From: Heliocidaris tuberculata
Taxonomy: Eukaryota; Echinodermata; Echinoidea; Camarodonta; Echinometridae
Reading direction: 5' to 3'
DNA length: 64,000 nt
Assembly (NCBI GenBank): GCA_025618425.1
Contig: CM046835.1
Location: 21,286,393 to 21,350,392, forward strand
The notes beneath the pieces were generated by a model that saw only the letters and a list, made by a program, of their open reading frames with translations, ran no database searches and had not been told where the DNA came from. The position numbers and the translations under genes were made by a program. This document shows, piece after piece, positions 1 through 11,715 of the stretch (position 1 is its first letter; each line of letters begins with the position of its first letter).

Positions 1-799
1 TAAAGAAGGTAAAAAGAAAACCAAAACAACTCATATAAATCATATCACAATACGTAAATAAAACAAAATATAAGGTAAAGATCTTAACGAATTCTAGTAA
101 CACCCAGAGTTTGAGATCCGCTGCATGATCTTCATAATAATGAAAAACAAGTCAAAAAGACAAATCATATAGTGTACATGTAAACACAAAACAGGCAATA
201 AAGTAATATTCGCATATTCTATACACAGTATTTATACTCTTTTATCAGTGTGCAATATCATTGTTGTCAGTGATTTCTAATCACCACTATGTTCAGATCA
301 AATATTCAGGGTTGCAAGTTCAAGGTTCAAATCATAGTGTCTACAGCTTACCATCACAGTACATTGAAGAAGTTACGACACTGGATTTTGAAAGAAAAAA
401 TCACCTATTATCAGAGTGGTAGACTGTATTATTGATAAATTTGTTGAATACCTCTAAAGTTATGCATCAAATATTCATAAAATTATCTCCTCTCAGCATA
501 TTTCATTCAACATGAGCAAGCTAATATTGGTTGGTCCAGTTAGAAAGAATAAAGACATTGCTAGGCACAATTAGAAACGTAGAGAGCTAATCGGCTATAT
601 AAATAAAGATTTAAAAAAGATCATAGAGATAAAGATAAAGAATAATAATCACGCCTGATCTTATTTGGGTGTATTAGATTTACAAATAATACCATAACTG
701 CCTGGTTATTATATCTAACTCACATTTACAGAATGGTATACGTTCAAAGCAATATCTGTTTAAAAAGAAATGTTAAAAGTTACATTTACATAAATAACG

Positions 800-813
800 G
801 TTACCATGGCAAC
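800..813. promoter_or_regulatory. RFX X-box-like motif (GTTACCATGGCAAC)
   Basis: GTTACCATGGCAAC matches the RFX X-box consensus GTNRCC-N0-3-RGYAAC with a 2-base spacer and is palindromic except at one pair. It lies in a diverged repeat copy, so function is unproven. See the second copy at 1148. Confidence 0.45.
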
Positions 814-1147
814 GGAAATTCATACAAATATATTTTTGTTGGTTTAAATCATGGAGAATATCATTCTGAACAGAATGTCCAAATTTCATTGAATTAGGAT
901 TATGAGATAAAAAGTTATGGCCTATAAGGTAACTGTTTATGTGTTCCATGTGTAGACATACGTCGAAAAAAAAAATGACCATTATCAAAATGGTGCTTAT
1001 ATACACCGAAGAGATATACGATATCTTTCTTCTGTTTAAATATTGTATCAAACCCATATTAAAACTAAAGTTTACAAATTGAATCAATTTTCGGCCCAAA
1101 ATATCAAAAACTTCTCGAAACTATGTTGGTTTGTAGTGAAATAGACG

Positions 1148-1161
1148 GTTGCCATGGCAAC
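1148..1161. promoter_or_regulatory. perfect palindromic X-box-like motif (GTTGCCATGGCAAC)
   Basis: GTTGCCATGGCAAC is its own reverse complement and matches the X-box bound by RFX-family factors exactly. It is 348 bases from the related motif at 800 and sits at the same position of the same diverged repeat. Whether it is a working enhancer or promoter element or only a relic of the repeat cannot be told from sequence. Confidence 0.5.
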
Positions 1162-1510
1162 GGTCAGTAAGGTACATACGTTTGGTTGATATCAAAATGT
1201 GTGGAATATAATTCTAAATACGATGACTAAGTTTCAGTGAAATCTAATAATCATACAAAAAGTTACAGGGGAAGATGTCAAAAGGGTACAATGGAACCCC
1301 TAAGAAATTGAATAAAATCCAATTTTCATCACCCTTGACGCCATCATGATTTTCACCATGAGGGGCCGCTTTTTTTCTTGTTAACATCTTGAATATCTTA
1401 AAGTACATTATAAAGAAGATAAAAAAGTCGGTTTCGTTTAGTCCTGGGGGATGCACGGATACCCCTCTTAGATACCCTACTAATAAGTCTATGAGCACTT
1501 TACGCTAAAA

Positions 1511-1718
1511 AGAAGTAGAAGAAGAAGTAGAAGGAGGAGGAGGAGGAGGAAAAGAAGAAGCAGAAGAAGAAGAAGAAGAAGAAGTAGAAGAAGAAGAAGA
1601 AGAAGAAGAAGAAGAAGAAGAAGAAGAAGAAGAAGAAGAAGAAGAAGAAGATGCAACTTGTTGTAAAGTTTATGATTGGAACGAGTTGGAGTTTTTATCT
1701 ACGAATATCAATAAGACG

Positions 1719-1753
<35 letters not shown>

Positions 1754-1850
1754 TACGCGCGCGTGGGAGGGAGGGAAAGAGAGAGAGAGAGAGAAAGAGA
1801 GAAAGAGAGAAAGAGAGAGAGAGAGAGAGAGAGCGAGGGGGGGGGGGGAG
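1511..1850. repeat. purine microsatellites: (GAA)n then (GA)n ending in a G run
   Basis: A GAA/GAG/TAG-rich trinucleotide tract (1511-1650) is followed, after about 70 bases, by a GA dinucleotide tract (1719-1835) and an uninterrupted G run (about 1836-1848). Open frames across it only encode low-complexity Arg/Glu or Ser/Leu and are not genes. The long one-sided polypurine strand is a candidate for triplex (H-DNA) formation. Confidence 0.9.
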
Positions 1851-1935
1851 CAAACATGAGAACAAATTACTTGCAGCAGAGTTCCATGAGAGATATACGC
1901 GAGAAAGCAGCATCTCCTAATAGTCTGGGTCTGGG

Positions 1936-2510
1936 AGCCTGTCCCGAATTAGTCACTCCATTTTACCCATAACATTTAACCCCTTAAAGTTATATGTACT
2001 TAGACCATCTAAGTCATGGACAAAAAGGTTGTCAGTCTATCCGTAGCCGTCGGGTTAAACCCCCAGAGCCCCCCAAAGAGACCCCAAAGTCGGGTCGATT
2101 TCACCCCATCTCCCCCATGCACCAAACTTTGTCAGTAGGAATTAATATGACTGGACATTACAAAACACAAAGAAACTGACAAAAATTTCGGTCGGGAAGG
2201 GGTGTCAGACGGCCCCTTAATATTGGGGTAAATTTTTCCCCTTGAAGCCCCTGGACCAAATTTTGTCAGAAGGAAGAGCTATGGGATTTACATTCCGAAA
2301 AATATAAAAACTGACAAAAATGTCCACCGGGAAGGGGGTGTCAGACCCCCTGAAACAAAAACACCAAAGTGCCCTTTGACAACTCTTTGCCTCCATGCTC
2401 TGCATGTAAAGAAAAAAACAACATTTTCTTACCTTCTGACTATTATAACTCAAAAGTGTTTGATTCAATTCAATTCAAATTTTCATAACATAATTTTGAG
2501 TAAACCAGTT
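1936..2510 (+). mobile_element. single arm of the fold-back repeat family seen at 36.5 and 47.4 kb
   Basis: It begins GGAGCCTGTCCCGAATTAGT and continues through a series of CCCCAAAGTCGGGTCGATTTC, TTTGTCAGAAGGAAG and ACTGACAAAAAT phrases. The same phrases occur in both arms of the inverted-repeat element at 36465-37939 and in the right arm at 48440-49085. Only one arm is present here, so this is a solo arm or half element. A 27-base A run follows at 2581-2608. Confidence 0.75.
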
Positions 2511-2581
2511 GAGTAAACTGGGAATGTACTACATATTTTGGGTTCATTTTGAAATTTGTAGTGGGCTGAAGATTGATATGC

Positions 2582-2612
<31 letters not shown>

Positions 2613-4168
2613 AAAATCAATCTGGATTGGTCCCTCAAAAAGTGATTTTCGTGCATAATAATTTGTTCGTTACCTTGTTAAAGACTTTCATGTTGTTACC
2701 GGCAAAATACCTGATTATAATTATGACAGAGTTTTTGACAAAGTGAAACGCTAGATGATTTCTTGGATCAAACGGAACATTATACGGTTCTTGGAAGAGT
2801 TATAGTTGCTAAATCGCTACTGTTACCATAGTTTAATCATGTTTATGTCAATTCCAGCTCCTTCAGCGAAGTTAATGAAAACCATAAAAGTTAAGTTTTT
2901 AAATTTTGTATGGAAGAATAAGCCACTTTGATTAAACAACAGCTGTTTGTACAAAAGCTTAATAACGAAATGAGAGAAATGTAAAAGTATTGTGTTTTAT
3001 TTGAGTTTGCTATACATATCAGTTTCATTGAGTTGTAAAATGTTGTTTTATTTGACTCAATAAAATAGCCTCTGGAGGGCTGAAAAGTTTGAAAAAAGAA
3101 GGAAAAGAATAAAAAATGGCGTACAAAGAATTTTACCAGCAGGTGTTAATTTAATAATCTCCGAGATTTAAAAAAAAAAAGAGAGATGAGAGTAAAACAA
3201 AAACACAAAGAAAGTTTGGAAGAATTTATGGGACAGCATTTACCAAACTGAATATTGACTGTTCTTATTTGAAATTATATGTATGTGCACACTGTCAAGC
3301 AGTCACTCGCTATTTTTTTTTTTTTTTTTATACTTGGTAATTTTTTTTTTCCTGACTGATGTAATGTATAACAGTCATATTATCTTTGTCAACCAAGAAA
3401 TGATTGCACATAATTATCACCATCTTAAAATTCTACGTACAAGTTTCATGATGTACTTAAACTCTTGATATAGTCATACACTGGTAACCAACCCAGTGTA
3501 TTCATATATGCACAGAGTTTTCTTTTCCCCTTTCTTTGTTATTCAAAATTTCAGTAATGCAATATTTCTTTTATCAATGAAAAATTCGACAACCATTATA
3601 GACTGAATTGGATTGACCTTGAATACATCATGAAATACCTTGGCGAATTCAGCCCGCCAATTATTTCGTTTTCATTTAACAAACTTGAAATATTGTCAGC
3701 AAAATTCAAACAAGTGTAAAATACCACTCACAATATCACAAATTTAATTGTTCATCCATTTGTACACAATAACTCATATGTCATTTAACATATTACTCCA
3801 ACCAATTGCACTCATTGCACCTGTGCACTGATAAACAGAAGGCAATTTTTGCTTTCTTTACACTCCTATAGTATGAAGAGTATGGTTTTGTAATGATCAA
3901 GAAGATGGAATTACATTTGAATAGGTATAGGGCTCAAGTTGGCACCCACTATGGAAATATCCAAAGTTGCATGGCTCGACTTAACTTCAGTGACAATTGA
4001 GGAAGGAAACTTTATGGTGGAAATAAAATTTCACGTCCCTCTGAACTAGATGGATGTATTGGACTGTCTTTCATTCTGACGCTCAAAAAGTCAAATCCCA
4101 ACACCCCTCCTTTATCACAGGTTTGGGAATATTGATGACGCTTATAATCTTTAAAATTTTCACTTCAG
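2511..4168. other. non-coding AT-rich stretch before the first recognised exon
   Basis: Apart from A and T runs (2581-2608, 3313-3330, 3341-3350) I see no repeat family, RNA gene or coding exon. The stretch is presumed intron or 5' flank of the DXO-like gene. An upstream exon is expected because the exon at 4169 opens directly after an acceptor site. Confidence 0.4.
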
Positions 4169-4431
4169 GCTGACATACGAATAGATGGACACAGAGTGCT
4201 TGGCACCTATTCGACTGACGATGAGAGGAATTATGTCAACGACGGCAGAAACAGACGTTTTTACTTGAATCCGGGCAATGAATTCGACTTCAATTATGGG
4301 GAGGGCTTTCAGAGCTACACTGATCGGTCTCCTTCTAGGGACATGAGTGATGGACCTCGACTTTACCAATGGATGCGAGATCATCGGCAGGTATTGATAG
4401 ACAGTGGAATTTTGGATACAGACCGATCAAG
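4169..4431 (+). CDS. DXO-like/ZU5/death gene, first recognised exon (N-terminal part of DXO fold)
   Basis: The exon follows the acceptor TTTTCACTTCAG and ends at AAG|GTGAGA. It reads from phase 0 (first codon GCT) to phase 2, giving 87 codons plus two bases. The translation contains RVLGTYSTDDERNY, then NRRFYLNP, FDFNYGEGF and RLYQWMRDHRQVL. This series matches the N-terminal part of DXO/RAI1 proteins (GCFS-D-, R-YY-P, -FDL--GY, then an LL-WL-EHR helix in human DXO, from memory). DXO/RAI1 enzymes remove incomplete or NAD caps from RNA 5' ends. The exon lacks a start codon, so an upstream exon of roughly 40 codons or more is missing or outside the window. Family assignment rests on alignment by eye; the exon boundaries are well supported. 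Confidence 0.8.
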
Positions 4432-4805
4432 GTGAGAATTATGTGGCGTGCAATATGTCCCGTACGATTTAATGCCTTTTATCTATTTATTTCATCCAAT
4501 AAAGAACATTTTTATATGACCATGGACTAGTGGTTCTTACTTATATCACTATCATGATATTTGTCATGTTTGGACAAAAAAATAGATAAAAGACATAATG
4601 TCGCACCGGAACACTTTGAACGGATCGCCCTATACGTTAGGAGTAATAATATTTGTCATACAAGTTTCAATGATTTGAGGGAAATAGTGTGGAAACCGTG
4701 GGTACATGGGCACTATTTTCCCCTCTCACTGGTGTATTGCCTGGCATCATGCTGAACGTTGGAAAGTATGGTGGCCGAGTATGCTACCCGTGTCGGGGGT
4801 GGGTA

Positions 4806-4873
4806 ACCCCCCCCCCCCCCAAAAAAAAAAAAAAAAAAAAAAAAAAAAACAACAACAACAAAAAAAAAAAAAC

Positions 4874-4908
<35 letters not shown>

Positions 4909-4945
4909 CCCCCCCCCCCAAAAAAAAAAAAAAAAAAAAAAAAAA
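4806..4945. repeat. compound simple repeat: C run, A run, (AC)n, C run, A run
   Basis: Homopolymeric C and A runs flank an AC dinucleotide tract (about 4875-4908), and the C-run/A-run pattern appears on both sides of it. All open frames through it are low-complexity artefacts. It lies in intron 1 of the DXO-like gene. Confidence 0.9.
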
Positions 4946-5979
4946 TGGTGAAGATGATGCTTACCGATCGTCAAATACGAGGAAGATCTTAAAGGGAAGG
5001 CTTTATTCCGGGGCTTTATCAAATTTTTCATGTTAAAAAGTCTAGAAAAGACCCCCTTCTGGCATAGTAATGAAATAAGATGATCAATACAGTTATGAGC
5101 AAAACACATCTTAAAGATCATCGGCTGAATGAACTCCTATTGAATAATCCATAAAATATGAATCAATTATAAGTTCAAAATGTTCTTGAAATTTAGTCCA
5201 AAAAAAGTGCTGGCTGCCAATCTGTCCTGAAGAATAAGGAAGATTCCACAAGGATAATATCCAAATTAAAAAGTCATCGATGTTGATAGTGATGTCAAAT
5301 ACGATGTCGATGATGATGTTCAACGTCAATTCGATGATGTCGAAGATAATTTCAAAGACGGTGACCAAGATGTCGTCCGAGATGAGGTCAAAGATGATCT
5401 CAAAAGTTTGATATTAATATGGTCAAGTCAATACCAGATGTTGATAACTAAGAATTCATGCAAAGTATGCTCCACGATTTTAATCTGGATAAATTTCTAA
5501 ATTTAACGGCAGTGATTACATTAGTCAGGAAATCTCTGATAAGTTCTACATAGTTCTAGTTGTAACAAACAAAAGAAGGGGATTCTATTGTATATTGGTA
5601 GACTCATTATAATGCTACACAAAGGTCAGGATTTTTAACAGATTAAATAATTACAATGTTATAATCATGATAGAGTATGATCTAGAACGTTCTTCCTTCT
5701 ACTGGATGTGTATAATTTACTATGCAATTGATGATTCTTTTAGTGCTACAGAGTCCATCCAAATAACCTTACATCTTCTAGAAATTTCTGTTAGCCCCCT
5801 AAGAAATAAAAAAAAATGAATTCCTTCTACTGTATAAGACTCTAGAGTTAAAGAATTTATTCCTTAACCCATATCAGTCTTTATATTCTGGCAAAACTAA
5901 CTTCGCTTTTACCCCCAAATAGCCCTAAAATACAAAATAATTCTCCACATAAACTAACTTATTTTGTTTTGGGGGACAG

Positions 5980-6209
5980 ATTGAACGTGGATTTCGTTGT
6001 AGGTCGTAGGTTATTGACCCTAATCTTGGAAATGGGAGGAAACAAGGATTTAGATATCGGAGTGGCCGTTACTCTCTACAGAGGAACCTACCACATCGGA
6101 GGAACCAAGGGCGTGCCTCCACCTAGGGAGAGAACAGGAGACAATCCAGATGTTGACTTACGGATGAGAGCAGCATCTTCGAAGCTGTTGCTTCAGTTTT
6201 TGACGAGCA
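5980..6209 (+). CDS. DXO-like/ZU5/death gene, exon 2 (motif I region)
   Basis: Acceptor GGGGGACAG|A and donor GAGCA|GTAAGA. The exon joins the previous one in phase (AG+A = Arg) and leaves in phase 1. It reads NVDFVVGRRLLTLILEM, then VAVTLYRGTYHIGG and ends in RAASSKLLLQFLTS. In DXO the equivalent stretch is a -TWRGHLTKLL- strand/helix with a conserved Arg, then a F-GTLYL strand, then the helix carrying the GYKFE metal-binding Glu. Here the Arg after the VVG stretch can be aligned. The GYKFE Glu position reads SSKLL, so the acidic residue is absent. This is consistent with a non-catalytic family member. The alignment is mine and by eye. Confidence 0.8.
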
Positions 6210-6375
6210 GTAAGATTTAATGCATTCAACATGTTCACAATATTCATAACATCACGCATATATTTTTCGAACATTCGGTTGTTCCTTCATTCTTACACTT
6301 TCATTCTTTCCTTTGACCATTTAATTTTGTTCATTCATTCATTGACATTATACTCATTCATAGATTCATTCATTC

Positions 6376-6488
6376 AAACACACACACACACACACACGCA
6401 CACGCACCCTCTCTCACACACACACATACACACACAGAGAAATATATGTAAATATATACATGTACATATATATATATATATATATATA

Positions 6489-6535
<47 letters not shown>
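6376..6535. repeat. (AC)n and (TA)n microsatellites at the 5' edge of a LINE
   Basis: An imperfect CA/CACG tract (6376-6438) leads into a TA tract broken by one GTA (about 6465-6535). Another TA tract of similar make-up lies at the 3' edge of the adjoining LINE (7927-7975). Confidence 0.9.
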
Positions 6536-6538
<3 letters not shown>

Positions 6539-6540
6539 TG

Positions 6541-7977
6541 TAATAGAATGCTTATCCATGGTGAGAAACCAGATTTGTGGTCTAAGAGCATAATCATCCC
6601 TGTACCAAAAAAAGGAGATCTCAGTACTCCTAAAAACTACCGTGGTATAGCACTGACCCCAGTAGCTGCAAAAGTATTCAACAAAATGCTTTTAAATAGA
6701 ATTCGTCCTCACCTGGAACCCCTTCTCCGCAAGAACCAGAATGGATTTCGTCCAGGAAGGTCTACAGTAGCGCAAATTCTAACCTTGCGAAGACTGGTAG
6801 AAGGTATTAAAGCAAAACATCTGACAGCAGTACTTACATTTGTGGATTTCAAGAAGGCCTTTGATTCTATCAATAGGAAGAAGATGTTAGAGATCTTAAG
6901 AGCCTACGGAATACCACACACAATAGTTACAGCAGTAGGATTGCTGTATAAGGATACCACAGCTCAAGTACGTTCACCAGATGGAGAGACTGACTCCTTT
7001 ACCATCTTAGCAGGAGTGCTCCAAGGAGATACTTTAGCACCATACCTATTCATCATAGCATTGGATTATGCTCTAAGAATAGCTACTGAAGGGTTTGAGG
7101 ATCTGGGCTTTAACCTCGAGGAAAGGAAAAGTAGCAGATATCCCGCTGTAATGATCACAGACACCGACTTTGCTGATGATATTGCACTAATTTCAGACAA
7201 TTTGGAAAAGGCACAGAAGCTCCTAGAACGAGTTGAGTCTGCAGCAAGTCAAGTCGGTCTACAAATAAACAGTACTAAGACAGAATTCATGATGTACAAT
7301 CTTCATGAAGGCGAGATTTCTACTGCTGACGGGACAAGGTTGAAGCAAGTTCAGGACTTTCAGTACCTTGGCTCATGGGTTGATCAGTCAGGGAAAGATC
7401 TGAATATCCGAAAGGCAAAATCGTGGACGGCTTTGAACAAACTGGCAGCAATTTGGAAATCTAACCTCAGTAGGCAACTGAAAGTCAGATTCTTTAAGGC
7501 TTCAGTGGAAACTGTACTGCTATATGGATCAGAAACCTGGACACTGACAAATAGCCTGGAAAAACAACTGGATGGCTGCTATACAAGACTCTTGAGAGCA
7601 GCATTGAATGTCAATTGGAGGGACCATATGACAAATATAGAGTTATATAGGGGCATGACACCAATCTCAGTCAGACTGAGAGAACGCCGCCTCCGTTTCA
7701 GTGGTCATTGCTGGAGGAGCAAGAGTGAAATAATCTCACAAATGCTCTTCTGGGAACCTTCAAGGGGCAAACGCACCAGGGGCCGTCCAGCAATGACTTA
7801 CATAGATCAGTTAGAAAAAGACACTTGTCTACCAAGGCAAGAACTCCCAAAGATCATGGAGAATAGAACTGAATGGAAAAAGCTTGTCAAATCAGTGCGA
7901 GTACGCTCGACCTAGTAGTAGTAGTAGTATATATATATATATATATATAGTATGTATATATATATATATATATATAC
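6541..7977 (+). mobile_element. 5'-truncated non-LTR retrotransposon with long intact reverse transcriptase frame
   Basis: One open frame (6548-7915, 455 codons) begins inside the reverse transcriptase domain. It reads IIIPVPKKGD and NYRGIALTPVAAKVFNKMLL, then FVDFKKAFDSI (palm motif A), GVLQGDTLAPYLF, and FADDIAL (7169 onward; the catalytic pair DD is intact). The C-terminal part has RLRFSGHCWR and a GKRTRGRP basic stretch typical of LINE-encoded endonuclease-reverse transcriptases. The apurinic endonuclease half is missing, so it is 5' truncated. It ends in a TAG trinucleotide tail merging into (TA)n, as expected for a LINE 3' tail. The frame has no stops, which suggests a fairly recent insertion. 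Clade assignment (RTE-like or other) is not safe by eye. Confidence 0.85.
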
Positions 7978-8197
7978 GTGTTTTTTCATTGTGACGTTCA
8001 TGTATATCTTGCGCTTTAGAGCATTTTATGTATGCGTATGTTGATAGTTGGTGCATCTTTGTTTTGGATAAAATTATTATGTTTCATTAAAAATAAATCA
8101 TACTTGATAATGACCTAAGGGCAAAAATTCGTAATCTTAACTTGTTTATGGAGTGTCTTTACAGCGGCGATTTACATATTATCTCCGAGCAAAACTT

Positions 8198-8198
8198 C

Positions 8199-8280
<82 letters not shown>
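8198..8280. repeat. (TA)n followed by (AAT)n microsatellite
   Basis: A TA tract (about 8200-8235) passes into an AAT tract (about 8241-8279). The AAT tract is probably the tail of the minus-strand LINE fragment that abuts it at 8281. Confidence 0.9.
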
Positions 8281-8290
<10 letters not shown>

Positions 8291-8650
8291 GAATATTTAG
8301 GAGCGCTAAAAACAGAAAGTACCATAGCGCTTACAAAAAATACACATTTGAAAAGAAAAGACAACAGCAACAGCAAAGAGACATACTCAAAAAAGTAAGA
8401 GATTACATTAAAACATATTACTGGGGAAAGAGATATGTTTTTAGGGCTCTTTGAAAGTGGCTAGACGAGTTATTTCTCTGATGCAGAGTAGAATATTGTT
8501 CCACGTTTTTGATGCAGCCACTGATATAGTCAATGATTGTATTTCCGAACAGGGTGGTATTAAGGAACGTGTACAGTCATGACAGTTACGCGCATTAAAA
8601 TGGCTTTCATACGCGTGGGACTACGCGCATGTCATGCATGTTCTCCACAC
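8281..8650 (-). mobile_element. 3' end of a minus-strand non-LTR retrotransposon
   Basis: On the minus strand, about 8640-8440 decodes to a damaged C-terminus with TWNNILLCIREITRLATF before a stop. This resembles the W-SLP--IR----L-TFK ending common to CR1/L2-type LINE ORF2 proteins. Toward lower coordinates comes a GCGCT...AGCGC snippet and then (AAT)n, the same arrangement as in the LINE tail at 13140-13245. It is a short dead copy. Confidence 0.6.
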
Positions 8651-8872
8651 TATTTGACACAGAGAACAAAGGGCAGCAGATCATAAAATGAGGCAAAAAA
8701 AAAAAAAAAAAAAAAAAAAACTTATTTTATTATTACATGAAACCATGAAAACGATTAAATAATTAATTGAAAAATCCCTTATTCTGAAAAATATCTCAAT
8801 TCTGAATGAAACTTTACCCTAAAAACTGCCGATTTCAAAGACCTCACGACCGATCCGTTCCTGTCTAACGTT

Positions 8873-8910
<38 letters not shown>

Positions 8911-9933
8911 TATCAAATTACTGCAGTGCAGTGGCCGTCGTTTATATATTGGCAACCCTCGATAAAAGCATGTTCGAGAACAATACAATACCATTTTCAA
9001 GGGGACCAAAACGCCGCGTCGTTGGGGAGGGGTTTGCTCGGAAGGGAATATCGTATTAAGTCTACGTTGTCTTTTAAAAATTCCATCAACTTCTTTTTCT
9101 GTAGGCCTTTGAGCACTCATTATGAAAGTTTGACAGATATTCATGAAATATTTTATTTGCTATGGTTGATTTTCTGAAAAGTGTTCGGAAACTGGATCCA
9201 CTACCATATAAAATTATATATGTTTAATGCATTCATGCATTTATATTTATTCATTCCTTAACTAATTACTTTTATCTATTGGTTATCTATTGGTTGATTG
9301 ATTGCTCTGTTATCGTCATCATCCTGTAAGGCCAATAATGATAACAGAATGCAAGCGAGCGAAGCGAGTAAGCTCATTTTAATACATAATAGAACAACAG
9401 TAGTAAGCTAAAAAAATACGGGGCCTATAGTAGTTTCGGATTTAAAAGCGAATGAAGCGACTTTTCACTGCAAATATAAAGCTTATTCAATTATCATGCG
9501 AGCAACAAAAACGAACGAGCGCTTTTTCACCTAGCTATATTTTTTTCTCAAATACTTTTTTGTTGTTGCTTGTCAGTGGTTTTTCGGAATTCTGGATCCG
9601 CCCCTGCCTTATAACAAATAATTATATGATATTGAATGGCCTAGATTTGGATACAAGAGTATATCTCCCGAGCTATGAGTATATATTCTCAAATACATTT
9701 TCAAAGCGAGTGCGATATACCCTTGTGTCCCACGAAAGAAAAGCCATATAATATTATTATTATTATTAATTATATGAAATCTGGTTCCTCAACTTTTATC
9801 ATTACGTGATCCAATGTTTTTGTATTGACTTCAACAAAACAATACAGGTAGAAAAACATTATTTTGTCCTTATCGAAGCATCTTGCAAGGGCTGCGCGCA
9901 TACATCCTCTGTCTTAACATTTGTGTATTCAAA
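8651..9933. other. intronic stretch with simple repeats, no gene
   Basis: It contains an A run (8696-8720), a GA tract (8876-8907) and a GCGAGCGAAGCGAG phrase (9353) that recurs at 22.7, 22.8 and 26.2-26.8 kb. Open frames here are short and carry no recognisable domain. Confidence 0.5.
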
Positions 9934-10213
9934 TAGTTAGGCAGATAAGTGATGAAATTGTGCATTTTTACCTACAAGCATGAAATTTGGCACAGTGGTA
10001 GAACCTCATGTAAAAAACATTTTAAGAAGGGGAGCCACCTGAAAAAGGTCAAAGGTCAGCCGTGGCGGCCATTTTTAAAAATGGCCGCCATATCCCCTTT
10101 CTTGGATCAATAAATCATTAATAACTTGAGAACCATTTGAAAAAATCTCATTCAGATGTTGCATAAGTATGCATGACCACCACATGATACATTTCAGAGA
10201 TTTTTGTCTCATG

Positions 10214-10233
10214 AGGTCAAAGGTCAAAGGTCA
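10214..10233 (+). promoter_or_regulatory. three AGGTCA half-sites at 1-base spacing (DR1 nuclear-receptor type)
   Basis: AGGTCA half-sites at 10214, 10221 and 10228 are each separated by a single A, giving two overlapping perfect DR1 elements. DR1 is the site type bound by RXR, HNF4, COUP-TF and PPAR family receptors. A second DR1 lies at 10368-10380 in the same arm. Confidence 0.5.
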
Positions 10234-11041
10234 TAGGGTCACGTAAGTGGTATAATTTGAGTTAAATCTTATTCCTCCCCAAATTCAACAACCAATAACG
10301 TGATAGAAAGAAAAAATATGAAATGCATCTATTTGTCAATGTAGAATGATGATCCAGGAGGATATTGAGGTCAAAGGTCAAAGGTTGAATGTTAAATGAG
10401 CCTTTACAAGGTCAATGGAAATAACATATTAAGTGCAAAAATATGTACTTCAATTGCATTTCTGCAGAAGAACTATTTAAGACAAAACTAAGTAAATTGG
10501 TATTAGTCAGACCTACATGTATCTGTCAATACAGAATGATAAACCACATGATCATGACCTCATAAGTTCAAATGTCAAAGGGGAAATGGGAGAGGAGCTC
10601 ACAAGATACGTCACGAAGTTGCCAATTTGTGTTTGATCACAAATTCAAAAATTCATAGCTTTCTTATTACTAATCCAATTTTGCTCAAACCTTCACTGAT
10701 CTGTTTCTTTAATTTTTCTGCTTCTTTTAAAACCAACTTGTAATCAGGATGGACTTTCCCTTTAAGGCCATATAATTCATTAAAAATAATTTCTTACAAA
10801 CGAATAAAATTAACCCGTTGACTGCTGAATTAACATATTCCCATAGGGTTAATACAGAGATCACCCGGTTCCTGTAGGCGATGGGTTAACAGAAGTACTG
10901 TGATCATTATGTTTCTTCTATATAGAGTATATAGTAAGAAGCAGTGGATTTTGTCCATATAATCTCATATGGAAATGCAAACAGATAAACATACCTCTGC
11001 GGTTAATAAAAGAATAGTCACTGGTTGTCCTTTACCTGTTC

Positions 11042-11715
11042 TTAAGTGTCACAATATTGGGTCGATTTAACTTCAGTCCTTAGGTGAGGGCATTGCAAGA
11101 TTCCGGTCCATATAGCTTTGCCCCAGCAGTGACCTCCTTGGTAGGCAGCCCTCTTGACATGCTGCAATAAAGCTGCCCTAGTTGGAGGTATTGCATCCAT
11201 CGCTCGTCCCTTCTTTGTAAACACATCTCGTCAAGCTTCATCAATGTTTGTCAGTGTGCTGGTTCGATCATAGAGGAGGATAATAAATCGTTCTTCTTGT
11301 AACACTGCAGTGGACAGGGTTAGGAAGATCGATGTGACTTCATCATAGGTCTTCCCAGTTTCCAGGCTGTTTTCTTCTTCTTGGTGTCGAAGCTTAGGAT
11401 GATACCGTATCACATCCTGTCAAGGCATGGAACATTGGAAGAGCCTGCGACTTGCCTGGGCCAAGATCTGCTGCAATTTCGTGGGTTAGAATGTATCTAA
11501 GATGTTTGCCTGACCCAAATGCCAACCATAGCTCCGAGATTTTGAGATTGCTAGCTGCAGCTATAGCCAAGCACACTACGTCTGTGTCTACTGTGTGGAG
11601 TAGAATTTTACTGTTGCCCTCATAGAAGGCATCTGCCAGGTGCAAGATCATCCTCTTCATGATCACAAGGGGCTAGGCGACATGTGTCTCGAGGAGGGTT
11701 GCAGAGCACATCTGG
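11042..11715 (-). pseudogene. C-terminal part of a broken repetitive-family gene inside the inverted-repeat element
   Basis: Minus-strand frames read GPDVLCNPPRDT and LAPCDHEEDD. After a frame break they continue with LHLADAFYEGN, VDTDVVCLAIAAA, ELWLAFGSGKHLRYIL, HEIAADLGP and FHALTGCDTVSS. I recall this series (HEEAD...VDTDVVVLA...ELWVAFG...HAFTGCDTVS) from many uncharacterised repetitive proteins in marine invertebrate genomes; its biochemical function is not known to me. The segment continues the family protein whose upstream part lies at 13250-14315 on the same strand and is separated from it by a LINE insertion. Frameshifts make it non-functional. Frames below about 11400 are only tentatively assigned. 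Confidence 0.6.

Larger units (their letters stand above)
1..1510. other. upstream non-coding stretch with two diverged repeat copies
   Basis: I find no convincing exon here. Two stretches, about 786-940 and 1143-1270, are diverged copies of one repeat: each has a CCATGGCAACGG core followed by similar text about 50 and 100 bases later. The small open frames on either strand have no recognisable domain. A 5' coding exon for the DXO-like gene that starts at 4169 should lie upstream, but I could not locate it here. Confidence 0.5.

Noticed and set aside
1651..1972. Open frames of Arg/Glu repeats on both strands
   Set aside because: They are translations of GA and GAA microsatellites with no non-repetitive domain.
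4689..5121. 115- and 124-codon frames with Lys, His/Thr, Phe and Cys/Val runs
   Set aside because: They cross homopolymer and (AC)n tracts; the composition is an artefact of simple repeats.
6231..6597. Frames of alternating Tyr/Ile and Thr/His
   Set aside because: Translations of (TA)n and (CA)n microsatellites.
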